Assembly (NCBI RefSeq): GCF_025152405.1
Contig: NZ_CP102292.1
Location: 930,001 to 994,000, forward strand
DNA from: [Ruminococcus] lactaris ATCC 29176
Lineage (GTDB): Bacteria > Bacillota > Clostridia > Lachnospirales > Lachnospiraceae
Direction: 5' to 3'
Length of the DNA: 64,000 bases
Positions within the stretch are counted from its first letter, which is position 1; each line of letters opens with the position of its first letter. A model generated the notes under the pieces. That model ran no database searches. It was not told the DNA's origin and saw only the letters and a program-made list of their open reading frames with translations. This document shows, piece by piece, positions 36,332 through 45,191 of this stretch. The position numbers were made by a program, and so were the translations under genes.

Positions 36332-37248
36332 TTTATACAGTAACATTTAATCCTTCTCTTGATTATGTAATTCAGGTCGATGACCTGACACTTGGGGAAG
36401 TGAACAGGACAACATCAGAAAAAATTTATCCGGGTGGAAAGGGCAATAATGTATCCGTAATCCTTTCTAATCTGGGACACAAGAGCAAAGCTCTTGGATT
36501 CAAGGCCGGTTTTACCGGAGAGCAGATGGAAACCATGCTGGAAGAATTCGGATGCTATACGGATTTTATCCCGCTGGAAGAAGGGCTGACCAGAATCAAT
36601 GTGAAAGTGAAATCAAATGAGGAAAGTGAGATCAACGGACAGGGACCGGTTATTACAGATACAGCGATTGAGGCACTCTATCAGAAACTGGATAAGCTGA
36701 CGGCAGGAGATGTACTTGTACTTGCCGGAAGTATCCCGAATACACTTCCGGGGGATATGTATGAACGGATCATGGAAAGACTTCAGGGAAAAGAGATCAG
36801 GATTGCGGTGGATGCGACAAAGGATCTGCTGGTGAATGTTCTGAAATATCACCCGTTCCTGATCAAGCCGAATAATCATGAACTGGGTGAGATCTTCGGC
36901 AAGGTACTGGAAAGTGAAGCAGATATCGTGGAGTATGCAAAAAAACTTCAGGAGATGGGAGCAGTCAATGTTCTCATATCGATGGCAGGGGACGGTGCGA
37001 TCCTGGTAACGGAAGACGGAACTGTAAGCAGTAAAAAACCACCAAAAGGAACGGTGGTCAACTCTGTTGGAGCAGGGGATTCCATGGTAGCAGGATTCCT
37101 TGCAGGATGGCTGAATACCGGTGATTATGAAAAGGCACTGGAACTGGGGACAGCAGCAGGAAGTGCGACAGCCTTTGTATCCTGGCTTGCAACCAGAGAA
37201 GAAATTACAGAGAAACTGGAACGTACGGAAAAAGAGTATGGTATATAG
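36328..37248 (+). CDS. fruK: 1-phosphofructokinase
   Basis: Phosphorylates fructose 1-phosphate from the fructose PTS to fructose 1,6-bisphosphate. The 306-residue PfkB-family protein shows the N-terminal PGGKGNNVSVILSNLG, where FruK/LacC enzymes have GGKGxN, and the C-terminal signature VVNSVGAGDSMVAGFLAGW with the catalytic Asp. It overlaps fruR by 4 bp and is followed by fruA 12 bp later, an order that supports fructose 1-phosphate over tagatose 6-phosphate. Confidence 0.95.
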   Translation: MIYTVTFNPSLDYVIQVDDLTLGEVNRTTSEKIYPGGKGNNVSVILSNLGHKSKALGFKAGFTGEQMETMLEEFGCYTDFIPLEEGLTRINVKVKSNEESEINGQGPVITDTAIEALYQKLDKLTAGDVLVLAGSIPNTLPGDMYERIMERLQGKEIRIAVDATKDLLVNVLKYHPFLIKPNNHELGEIFGKVLESEADIVEYAKKLQEMGAVNVLISMAGDGAILVTEDGTVSSKKPPKGTVVNSVGAGDSMVAGFLAGWLNTGDYEKALELGTAAGSATAFVSWLATREEITEKLERTEKEYGI

Positions 37249-37260
37249 GAGGAAATGAGT

Positions 37261-39177
37261 ATGAGGATTACAGATTTGCTCAAGGCGTGCAGTGTGGAAC
37301 TAAATGGTACACCGCAGACGAAAGAAGAGACCATCAAACAGATGGTAGCCCTGATGGAAAAGGGCGGTAATGTGACAGATGTTGAAAAATATAAAGCAGG
37401 GGTCTTTGCCCGTGAGGAAGAAGGAACGACGGGAATCGGGGAAGGAATTGCAATCCCTCATGCAAAGACCGATGCAGTTAATGCACCGGGGCTTGCAGCA
37501 ATGGTGATTCCTGCCGGTGTAGATTATGATGCACTGGACGGACAGCCGGTGGATCTGGTATTTCTGATTGCTGCACCGAATACAGAAGACAATGTACATC
37601 TTGAAGTACTGAGCAGACTTTCCATGCTTTTAATGGATGAATCCTTTAAGCAGAATCTTCTGAAAGCAAAGACAGTAGAAGAATTCCTTGCAGTTGTGGA
37701 TCGGGCAGAAAATGCGAAAAATGAAGCAGAGGAAGAGAAGGCAGTGAATGTACCGGACAGTGGATATCGTGTTCTGGCAGTGACTGCATGCCCGACCGGG
37801 ATCGCCCACACATATATGGCGGCAGAGAGTCTGGAAAATACAGCAAAAGAGCTGGGTTATACGATCAAAGTTGAGACAAATGGTTCGGGTGGCGATAAAA
37901 ATGTCCTGACAGCGGAAGAAATTGCTGCCTGTGACGGAATCATCGTGGCAGCGGACAAGGAAGTCAGAATGGCACGATTCGACGGAAAGCCGGTCATTGT
38001 CACGAAAGTAGCAGACGGAATCCATAAACCACAGGAACTGATCGAAGACATCATCAATGGCAGGGCAAAGGTATATCATAATGATGGCAAAGGAGAAGAG
38101 AACGCCGGCATAGGCGATGAGAGCCTTGGAAGAAAGCTTTATAAAGCACTGATGAATGGAGTATCCCATATGCTTCCGTTCGTTATCGGTGGCGGTATCC
38201 TGATCGCCCTTTCATTTATCTGTGACGGGGCAAATGCGGGAACAGATGTATTCGGAAATGGAACTGCACTTGCAAAGTTTTTTAATACAGTCGGAAATAC
38301 AGCGTTTGGAATGATGTTCCCGATCCTTGCAGGATATATTGCAATGGCGATCGGGGAAAGACCGGCACTGATGCCCGGTATTGTAGGCGGTCTGCTTGCA
38401 AAAGCAGGAACAAGTATTTTCCTGCCGGAAGATCAGTGGGTTTCTTCAGGATTTTTCGGAGCATTGATCGCGGGTTTTGTAGCAGGTTATCTGATGGTCC
38501 TGATCAAGAAACTGTTAGAAAAACTTCCTCATGCACTTGAGGGGACAAAACCGGTTCTGCTGTATCCGTTTTTGGGGATCGTAGCAATGGGAGCAATCAT
38601 GATCTTTATTGTAAATCCACCGATGGGAGCATTCAATACATGGCTTAATAATGTCCTGACGAACATGGGAGAGGGCAGTAAGATCACACTGGGAGCAGTT
38701 CTTGGCGGTATGATGGCAATCGATTTCGGAGGACCATTCAATAAAGCAGCCTATGTATTTGGCACAGCGTCAATTGCCAGCGGACAGTTCGATATGATGG
38801 CGGCAGTTATGGCAGGTGGTATGGTTCCTCCGCTCGCGATTGCTCTGGCAACGACTTTCTTTAAGAACCGTTTTACAAAGAGTGAACAGCAGACAACCGT
38901 GACAAATTACATTATGGGACTTTCCTTTATCACAGAAGGAGCGATTCCGTTTGCTGCATCGGATCCGCTGAGAATCATCCCACCATGTGTGGTTGGTTCA
39001 GCAATTGCAGGAGCCCTTTCCATGGCATTTGGCTGCGGTTCAAGAGCACCTCACGGAGGAATTTTCGTAATCGGTATTATCGATCATGGTCCGATGTTCC
39101 TTTTAGCAATCCTGATCGGAGCAGTTGTGGGAATGGCAGGAATCGTTTTGTTGAAAAAACCACTGAAAGCTGATTGA
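37261..39177 (+). CDS. fruA: Fructose-specific PTS enzyme IIABC
   Basis: Membrane permease that imports fructose and phosphorylates it at C1. Domains in order: EIIA with the phospho-His in IAIPHAKT (His67), EIIB with the phospho-Cys in TACPTGIAHTYMAAE (Cys177), then the EIIC membrane domain from about residue 290 with many helices and the motif MGLSFITEGAIPFAA. At 638 residues it has the usual A-B-C order. The start at 37261 lies 8 bases after GGAGG; the ATG at 37255 is too close to it. Phosphate comes from HPr, encoded next. Confidence 0.95.
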   Translation: MRITDLLKACSVELNGTPQTKEETIKQMVALMEKGGNVTDVEKYKAGVFAREEEGTTGIGEGIAIPHAKTDAVNAPGLAAMVIPAGVDYDALDGQPVDLVFLIAAPNTEDNVHLEVLSRLSMLLMDESFKQNLLKAKTVEEFLAVVDRAENAKNEAEEEKAVNVPDSGYRVLAVTACPTGIAHTYMAAESLENTAKELGYTIKVETNGSGGDKNVLTAEEIAACDGIIVAADKEVRMARFDGKPVIVTKVADGIHKPQELIEDIINGRAKVYHNDGKGEENAGIGDESLGRKLYKALMNGVSHMLPFVIGGGILIALSFICDGANAGTDVFGNGTALAKFFNTVGNTAFGMMFPILAGYIAMAIGERPALMPGIVGGLLAKAGTSIFLPEDQWVSSGFFGALIAGFVAGYLMVLIKKLLEKLPHALEGTKPVLLYPFLGIVAMGAIMIFIVNPPMGAFNTWLNNVLTNMGEGSKITLGAVLGGMMAIDFGGPFNKAAYVFGTASIASGQFDMMAAVMAGGMVPPLAIALATTFFKNRFTKSEQQTTVTNYIMGLSFITEGAIPFAASDPLRIIPPCVVGSAIAGALSMAFGCGSRAPHGGIFVIGIIDHGPMFLLAILIGAVVGMAGIVLLKKPLKAD

Positions 39178-39202
39178 AAAATGATGGGATGTGTTATATA
39201 AT
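39174..39202 (+). promoter_or_regulatory. Probable ptsHI promoter
   Basis: TTGAAA (39174-39179), 17-bp spacer, perfect TATAAT (39197-39202). The -35 overlaps the fruA stop codon, so ptsHI can be made independently of the fructose operon. Confidence 0.75.
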
Positions 39203-39236
39203 GAACGCAACGTCTTAATAAAAGGAGGATATAACT

Positions 39237-39494
39237 ATGAAAGAATTTAAATATGTGGTAACAGACCCGGAAGGAATCCATGCAAGACCTGCAGGAATCC
39301 TTGTAAAGCAGGCAGCAGGATATAAGTCAGCAGTTACGATCGTAAAAGGTGAGAAGAGTGCTGATGCGAAGAGAATCTTCGGAGTTATGGGGCTTGGTGT
39401 TAAGACAGGCGAAGAAGTTACGATTAAGGTAGACGGAGAGGACGAAGAGACAGCAACAGCAGAATTAGAGGCATTCTTCAAGGAGAACTTATAA
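39237..39494 (+). CDS. ptsH: HPr phosphocarrier protein with Arg at position 46
   Basis: HPr relays phosphate from enzyme I to the PTS permeases. The 85-residue protein has the phospho-His15 in GIHARPAG. In most Firmicutes Ser46 is phosphorylated by HPr kinase for catabolite repression (context KSIMGVMSLG in B. subtilis). Here the aligned stretch reads AKRIFGVMGLG, with Arg at residue 46, so this HPr cannot carry that mark. It lies between fruA and ptsI with its own promoter. Whether another HPr with Ser46 exists is not visible. Confidence 0.95.
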   Translation: MKEFKYVVTDPEGIHARPAGILVKQAAGYKSAVTIVKGEKSADAKRIFGVMGLGVKTGEEVTIKVDGEDEETATAELEAFFKENL

Positions 39495-39496
39495 TT

Positions 39497-41119
39497 ATGA
39501 TAACAATTCAGGGGAAAAGCGTGTTTGGCGGTGTTTCCATTGGAAAACTGATGTTCTATAAGAGAAATGAAAAAGTCATCAAAAGAGAGCATATCAGTGA
39601 TGCAGATGCAGAATGGAAACGCTTTGAAGCCGCAAAAGGTCAGGCAGTTGACCAGTTAAAAGAGCTTTATGAGAAAGCTCTGGAAGATGTGGGAGAAGCA
39701 AATGCCATGATCTTTGAGATCCATCAGATGATGCTTGAAGATCTGGATTATCTTGAATCAATTGAAAATATTATCCGTTCTCAGGAAGTAAATGCGGAGT
39801 ATGCCGTTGCGACGACAGCGGATAACTTTGCACAGATGTTCGCATCAATGGATGATGCTTATATGCAGGGAAGAGCAGCCGATGTAAAAGATGTATCGGA
39901 GCGTGTGCTGGATATTCTCTGTGGAGTCAGTGCAGGAGTAAAAGAGATGACTGAGCCGTGTATCATTGCAGCAGATGATCTTGCTCCAAGTGAGACAGTT
40001 CAGCTGGATAAGAGTAAGGTACTTGGATTTGCGACGATGTACGGTTCAGCTAATTCCCATACAGCCATCCTTGCGAGAACCATGAATATCCCTGCAGTGA
40101 TCGGTCTGGGAGAAACTCTTTCATCTCAGTATGACGGAAAGATGGCAGTGATTGACGGATTTACGGGAATCCTCTATGTAGATCCAGATGAAGAGACACT
40201 TGCCAGAATGCAGGAGAAGCGTGCAAAGGATCTGGAGCAGAAAGAGCTTCTGAATCAGTTAAAGGGAAAGGAAAATGTGACCAGGAGCGGTCAGAAGATC
40301 AATGTTTATGCGAACATTGGAAATGTTTCCGACCTTGGAGCAGTACTTAAAAATGATGCAGGTGGAATCGGTCTGTTCAGAAGTGAGTTCCTTTATCTTG
40401 AGAACAGCACATTTCCTACAGAGGAGCAGCAGTTTGCAGTATACAAGCAGGTTGCGGAAAGCATGGCAGGAAAGAAAGTTATCATCCGTACACTTGATAT
40501 TGGAGCAGATAAGCAGGTAGATTATTTTAATCTTGACAAAGAAGAGAACCCGGCACTGGGATACAGAGCAATTCGTATCTGTCTGACAAGACCGGAAATC
40601 TTCAAGACTCAGTTACGTGCCCTTTATCGTGCAGCAGTATATGGAAATCTGTCTATTATGTTCCCGATGATCATTTCTGTAAGTGAAGTAAAGAAGATCA
40701 AAGAGATCATTGCACAAGTGCAGGCAGAACTGAAGGCAGAGGGCATCCCTTATAAAGAGGATGTAGAGCTTGGTGTCATGATCGAGACACCGGCAGCAGT
40801 GATGATAAGCCGTGAACTTGCGAAGGAAGTGGATTTCTTCAGTGTGGGAACGAATGACCTGACGCAGTATACACTGGCGATCGACCGTCAGAACCAGAAG
40901 CTGGATACATTTTATGATCCGCATCATCCGGCAGTGCTTGCCATGATCAAAATGGCGGCAGACAATGCACATGCAGAGGGAAAATGGATCGGTATCTGTG
41001 GAGAGCTTGGTGCAGATCTTGAACTTACGGAAGAATTTCTTAAGATGGGACTGGACGAGCTGTCTGTATCTCCGGCACTTGTGCTGCCGCTGAGAAAGAG
41101 GATCAGAGAGTGCGAATAA
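39497..41119 (+). CDS. ptsI: PTS enzyme I (phosphoenolpyruvate-protein phosphotransferase)
   Basis: Takes phosphate from PEP and passes it to HPr in the cytoplasm. The 540 residues show the N-terminal HPr-binding helices, the phospho-His in GSANSHTAILARTMNIPAV (His188), and the C-terminal PEP-binding barrel with GGIGLFRSEFLYL, DIGADKQVDYF, MIETPAAVMIS, FFSVGTNDLTQYTLAIDR and GICGELGAD. It starts 2 bp after ptsH and is closed by a terminator, a standard ptsHI pair. Confidence 0.97.
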   Translation: MITIQGKSVFGGVSIGKLMFYKRNEKVIKREHISDADAEWKRFEAAKGQAVDQLKELYEKALEDVGEANAMIFEIHQMMLEDLDYLESIENIIRSQEVNAEYAVATTADNFAQMFASMDDAYMQGRAADVKDVSERVLDILCGVSAGVKEMTEPCIIAADDLAPSETVQLDKSKVLGFATMYGSANSHTAILARTMNIPAVIGLGETLSSQYDGKMAVIDGFTGILYVDPDEETLARMQEKRAKDLEQKELLNQLKGKENVTRSGQKINVYANIGNVSDLGAVLKNDAGGIGLFRSEFLYLENSTFPTEEQQFAVYKQVAESMAGKKVIIRTLDIGADKQVDYFNLDKEENPALGYRAIRICLTRPEIFKTQLRALYRAAVYGNLSIMFPMIISVSEVKKIKEIIAQVQAELKAEGIPYKEDVELGVMIETPAAVMISRELAKEVDFFSVGTNDLTQYTLAIDRQNQKLDTFYDPHHPAVLAMIKMAADNAHAEGKWIGICGELGADLELTEEFLKMGLDELSVSPALVLPLRKRIRECE

Positions 41120-41136
41120 GTTATTGATTTTGCAGA

Positions 41137-41200
41137 AAGAAGATTACCGAACCGGGGGATTGAGATGTCTTTCCGGGGCGGTTTTCTTCTTTTTTTCTTT
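41137..41200 (+). terminator. ptsHI terminator
   Basis: An interrupted stem AAGAAGA..ACCG..CCGG (41137-41154) pairs with CCGG..CGGT..TCTTCTT (41173-41191), followed by a T-rich tract. Confidence 0.75.
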
Positions 41201-41323
41201 TCGCGACTTTTTTTAGAAACTTAAAAGAAAAATAAGTTGTATAAAAGAGAAAATACGATTATGATAATAATAACATGACTGCTCATATTATGAATACAAA
41301 AGAGAAGCAGGGAAAGGAGTTAT

Positions 41324-41782
41324 ATGGAAAAAGAAGTTTTTCTGTGGCTTGGACTGATGATCCTATTTCTTGTTGTAGAACTTGCCACAGTCGGACTGAC
41401 CAGTATCTGGCTTGCCGGAGGTGCGTTGATCGCATTATTTGTTGCTCTTGCCGGAGCAACAGTTGCATGGCAGTGTATTGCGTTTATCGTGGTATCAGTT
41501 CTGCTCCTGATTTTTACGAGGCCTTTTGCAACGAGATATATCAACAGGCATCATGAAAAGACAAATTGTGATGAACTGATCGGCAGGACGGTCAGGGTAA
41601 CGGAGCAGGTGGATAATTATGAACAGACCGGTGCGGCATTTGCCAACGGGCTGGAATGGACTGCCAGATCAGAAAAAGACGATCAGAAGATCAAAGCAGG
41701 CAGTCTTGCAACGGTGACGGCAATCTCCGGTGTAAAATTAATCTTAAGACCGGTTAAGGAGGAAAAGAAATCATGGGATTAG
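41324..41782 (+). CDS. NfeD family protein
   Basis: A 152-residue membrane protein of the NfeD type, usually encoded beside an SPFH protein and thought to help organise membrane microdomains. Two or three N-terminal helices (about 5-70: LGLMILFLVVELATVGL, WLAGGALIALFVALAG, CIAFIVVSVLLLIF) precede a C-terminal OB-fold domain with DELIGRTVRVTEQVDN and GSLATVTAISGVKLILRP. It overlaps the SPFH gene by 10 bp, so the two are translationally coupled. Confidence 0.9.
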   Translation: MEKEVFLWLGLMILFLVVELATVGLTSIWLAGGALIALFVALAGATVAWQCIAFIVVSVLLLIFTRPFATRYINRHHEKTNCDELIGRTVRVTEQVDNYEQTGAAFANGLEWTARSEKDDQKIKAGSLATVTAISGVKLILRPVKEEKKSWD

Positions 41783-42723
41783 CTATTTTAATTGTCTGGG
41801 TGATCATACTTGGAATTGCGATCTTACTGATCGTGAGCAATATCAAGATTGTTCCACAGGCACATGCGTATGTAGTTGAAAGACTTGGAGGATATAAAGA
41901 AACCTGGGGGGTAGGACTTCATTTTAAGATGCCGATCCTGGATCGTGTCGCGAGAAGAGTCTCACTGAAAGAACAGGTCGTTGACTTTGAACCGCAGGCA
42001 GTAATTACAAAAGATAATGTTACGATGCAGATTGATACCGTCGTATTCTATCAGATCACTGACCCGAAGAAGTATGCATACGGGGTAGAAAGCCCGATTG
42101 CGGCGATCGAAAATCTGACAGCAACAACGCTGCGTAATATTATCGGTGATCTGGAACTGGATGAGACACTGACTTCCCGTGAGACGATCAACTCCAAGAT
42201 GCGTACGATCCTGGATATTGCGACAGATGAATGGGGAATTAAAGTAAACCGTGTAGAATTGAAAAATATTATGCCGCCGAAAGCAATTCAGGATGCCATG
42301 GAAAAGCAGATGAAGGCGGAGCGTGAACGAAGAGAGGCAATTCTCCGTGCGGAAGGTGAAAAGAAATCTACGATCCTTGTAGCAGAAGGTGAGAAGGAGT
42401 CGGTGATCCTGGAAGCAGAAGCATCCAAGCAGGCAGCAATCCTGAAAGCGGAAGCTGAGAAGCAGAAGCGGATCAAAGAAGCAGAAGGTCAGGCAGAAGC
42501 CATCCGTACTGTACAGAAAGCGACTGCGGAAGGGATTGAGTACATCAAGGAAGCCGGTGCGGATGAGGCAGTGCTGACACTGAAGAGTCTGGATGCATTT
42601 GCGAAAGCAGCTGACGGCAAGGCAACAAAGATCATTATTCCTTCTGATCTGCAAGGCATTGCAGGGCTTACGAAGACCATCGCAGAAGTAGCACGCCCGG
42701 ATGTGACAGAAAAGGTGGATTAA
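41773..42723 (+). CDS. SPFH/Band 7 (stomatin-like) membrane protein
   Basis: A 316-residue stomatin-like protein that scaffolds membrane complexes. An N-terminal helix (LAILIVWVIILGIAILLIV) anchors it. The SPFH domain follows (VERLGGYKETWGVGLHFKMPILDRVARRVSLKEQVVDF and VTMQIDTVVFYQITDPKKYAYGV), then a long coiled coil of alternating E/A/K (about 170-260). This is the usual form of the NfeD-linked (slipin-type) SPFH proteins. The partner or client cannot be told from the sequence. Confidence 0.92.
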   Translation: MGLAILIVWVIILGIAILLIVSNIKIVPQAHAYVVERLGGYKETWGVGLHFKMPILDRVARRVSLKEQVVDFEPQAVITKDNVTMQIDTVVFYQITDPKKYAYGVESPIAAIENLTATTLRNIIGDLELDETLTSRETINSKMRTILDIATDEWGIKVNRVELKNIMPPKAIQDAMEKQMKAERERREAILRAEGEKKSTILVAEGEKESVILEAEASKQAAILKAEAEKQKRIKEAEGQAEAIRTVQKATAEGIEYIKEAGADEAVLTLKSLDAFAKAADGKATKIIIPSDLQGIAGLTKTIAEVARPDVTEKVD

Positions 42724-45105
42724 TTGGAATCGGGAGAAAAAGTCATCAGGATCTCAGTCAGAAATCTCGTGGAATTTATTTTAAAAGAAGGCGATATTGA
42801 TAATCGTATTACGGCAGGAACTGCGGAAAAGGATGCGATGTTGATGGGAAGCCGGCTTCACCGGAAGATCCAGAAAAGTATGGGATCGGGATATCAGGCA
42901 GAAGTACCGCTGAAAATTTCTGTTCCTTGTCAGGAATTTACTCTGAGGATAGAAGGCAGGGCAGATGGGATCATTGCAGATGAAACTTCAGATGGAAAGC
43001 TGCATCAGGTGACGGTGGACGAGATTAAGGGAGTCCTGAGAAATCTGGAACAGATTCAGAAACCGGCAGGAGTACATCTGGCACAGGCAAAATGCTATGC
43101 ATATATTTACGGAAAAGAAAAAGAACTGGAAAAGATCAGTATCCAGATGACATATTGTCATCTGGATACTGAAGAAATAAGACGGTTTAAAGAAGAGTAT
43201 ACACTGGAAGATCTGAAAAGCTGGTTTAAAGAACTGGTGCATAGATATGAAAAATGGGCCAGGCTTCAGATTGAATGGGAGCGGATGCGGGATGAGACGA
43301 TCCGCAATCTGAAATTTCCATTTCCATACAGGGAGGGGCAGTTCAATCTTGCCGCATCTGTATATCGCACGATCGCAAGAAAGAAAAAGCTTTTTATCCA
43401 GGCACCGACGGGGACAGGAAAGACGATGGCAGTTCTCTATCCTGCTGTCAGGGCAATGGGAGAGGGTCTGGGCGAGAAGATCTTCTATCTGACTGCAAGA
43501 ACGATCACAAGGACGGTTGCCGAGCAGGCTTTTTTTATTTTAAAGGAAAAAGGGCTGAAGTTCCGTTCAGTGACCCTGACAGCGAAAGAAAAAATTTGTT
43601 TTTGTGAAAAAGCAGAGTGTAATCCACAGGCCTGCCCCTATGCAAAAGGACATTTTGACCGGGTTAATGATGCGGTCTATGACCTTTTGAAAAATGGCGG
43701 CGGAATGGGAAGAAAGGAGATTGAGGAGCAGGCACAAAAGTTCCAGATCTGTCCTTTTGAATTTGCATTGGAGCTTTCGGTCTGGGCAGATGGGATTATC
43801 TGTGATTATAATTACGTATTTGATCCAAATGCACATCTGAAAAGGTTTTTCGCAGACGGAGGAAATAACCACTATCTGTTTCTGGTTGACGAAGCTCACA
43901 ACCTTGTGGAACGTGGACGTGAGATGTACAGTGCGAGCCTGTATAAGGAAGATGTTCTTGAAGTGAAAAGAATTGTAAAGGGAAAAGATAAAAAGCTGAC
44001 GAGAAGTCTGGAGAGCATGAATAAGGCATTTCTGGAACTGAAAAGAGAGTGTGAAAATTATCAGATTCTGGACAGCGTATCTGTCCTTGCACTGAAGGCG
44101 ATGAATCTTCTGACCGAAATGGAACGTTATTTAGAAGAACAGAGAGAGCAGGGAAGGCAGGATGGAACGGAAGAAGAGATACTTCCATTGTTCTTTGGAT
44201 TACGAAGTTTTCTGAACATCCATGATCTGCTGGATAAAAATTATGTGATATACAGCGAAATGCAGTCTGATGGAAGATTTATGGTAAAGCTTTTCTGTGT
44301 TAACCCGGCAGAGAATCTTCAAAAATGTCTGGAACAGGGCAACAGTACGATCTTTTTTTCCGCAACATTGCTGCCGATACAGTATTATAAGTCTCTGTTA
44401 TCGGTAGTTCAGGATGATTATGCAGTCTATGCAGAATCGACTTTCCCGGAAACGAACCGGAGTGTACTTCTGGCAGAAGGGATCAGTACAAAGTACACGA
44501 GCCGTGGAGAAGAAATGTATAGCAGGATCGCAGAATATATAGGGAAAACGATTGACAGTAAGACGGGAAATTATATGGCTTTTTTCCCGTCTTACCGCCT
44601 GATGGAGGCAGTGTATGAAAAATTCCTGGAGCTTGGGAAGAAAAGTGAAGTTTTGCTTCAGTCGCAGTATATGGATGAGGAAGAACGGGAAGAATTTCTG
44701 AAAAAATTTGAAAAAGAGCAGGGCGGGACATTGGTAGCATTCTGCGTGATGGGCGGTATTTTTTCAGAAGGAATCGACCTGACGCAGGATCGTCTGATCG
44801 GAGCCATGATCGTTGGAACAGGAATCCCGCAGGTATGCAACGAAAGGGAGATCCTGAAGCAGTATTTTGGAGCAGAGGGATTTGACTATGCCTATCTCTA
44901 TCCCGGAATGAACAAAGTACTTCAGTCAGCGGGGCGTGTGATCCGTACGGAAAAAGATAAAGGGGTAATTCTTCTGATGGATGAAAGATTCCAAAGCCCG
45001 CATTATAGGAGAATGTTTCCGCGAGAATGGTCGGACTGTAGAAGATGTACGATGGAAAATGTGACAGAGCTGCTGACAGAATTTTGGAAAAAAGATCCCA
45101 CCTGA
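42724..45105 (+). CDS. PD-(D/E)XK nuclease fused to XPD/DinG-type FeS helicase
   Basis: A 793-residue two-part DNA repair protein. Residues 1-170 look like a RecB/Cas4-family nuclease: EGRADGI near 77, VDEIK near 97 and HLAQAKCYAYIYG after it. The rest is a superfamily 2 helicase: Walker A APTGTGKTMA near 227, the iron-sulfur cysteines in CFCEKAECNPQACPYAKG (about 291-308), FLVDEAHNL near 388, SATLLPIQYY, GGIFSEGIDLTQDRLIG and the motif VI run QSAGRVIRTEKDKG. TTG start after AAAGGTGG, directly at the SPFH stop. The fold calls are by motif; the joint activity is inference. Confidence 0.85.
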   Translation: MESGEKVIRISVRNLVEFILKEGDIDNRITAGTAEKDAMLMGSRLHRKIQKSMGSGYQAEVPLKISVPCQEFTLRIEGRADGIIADETSDGKLHQVTVDEIKGVLRNLEQIQKPAGVHLAQAKCYAYIYGKEKELEKISIQMTYCHLDTEEIRRFKEEYTLEDLKSWFKELVHRYEKWARLQIEWERMRDETIRNLKFPFPYREGQFNLAASVYRTIARKKKLFIQAPTGTGKTMAVLYPAVRAMGEGLGEKIFYLTARTITRTVAEQAFFILKEKGLKFRSVTLTAKEKICFCEKAECNPQACPYAKGHFDRVNDAVYDLLKNGGGMGRKEIEEQAQKFQICPFEFALELSVWADGIICDYNYVFDPNAHLKRFFADGGNNHYLFLVDEAHNLVERGREMYSASLYKEDVLEVKRIVKGKDKKLTRSLESMNKAFLELKRECENYQILDSVSVLALKAMNLLTEMERYLEEQREQGRQDGTEEEILPLFFGLRSFLNIHDLLDKNYVIYSEMQSDGRFMVKLFCVNPAENLQKCLEQGNSTIFFSATLLPIQYYKSLLSVVQDDYAVYAESTFPETNRSVLLAEGISTKYTSRGEEMYSRIAEYIGKTIDSKTGNYMAFFPSYRLMEAVYEKFLELGKKSEVLLQSQYMDEEEREEFLKKFEKEQGGTLVAFCVMGGIFSEGIDLTQDRLIGAMIVGTGIPQVCNEREILKQYFGAEGFDYAYLYPGMNKVLQSAGRVIRTEKDKGVILLMDERFQSPHYRRMFPREWSDCRRCTMENVTELLTEFWKKDPT

Positions 45106-45191
45106 TCCGGAAAATGTGTCCGGGAAACCGGGCAGACCGGATGCAGGAGGGGATGAGACTTATTCTTTCACCGGATTCTTCTTCCAATGGA

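Noticed and set aside
42288-42476. Minus-strand open frames under the SPFH coiled coil, and similar frames under sbcC and purL
   Set aside because: They are shadows of biased codon use in Glu/Lys/Ala-rich coding sequence, with no ribosome sites or recognisable products.
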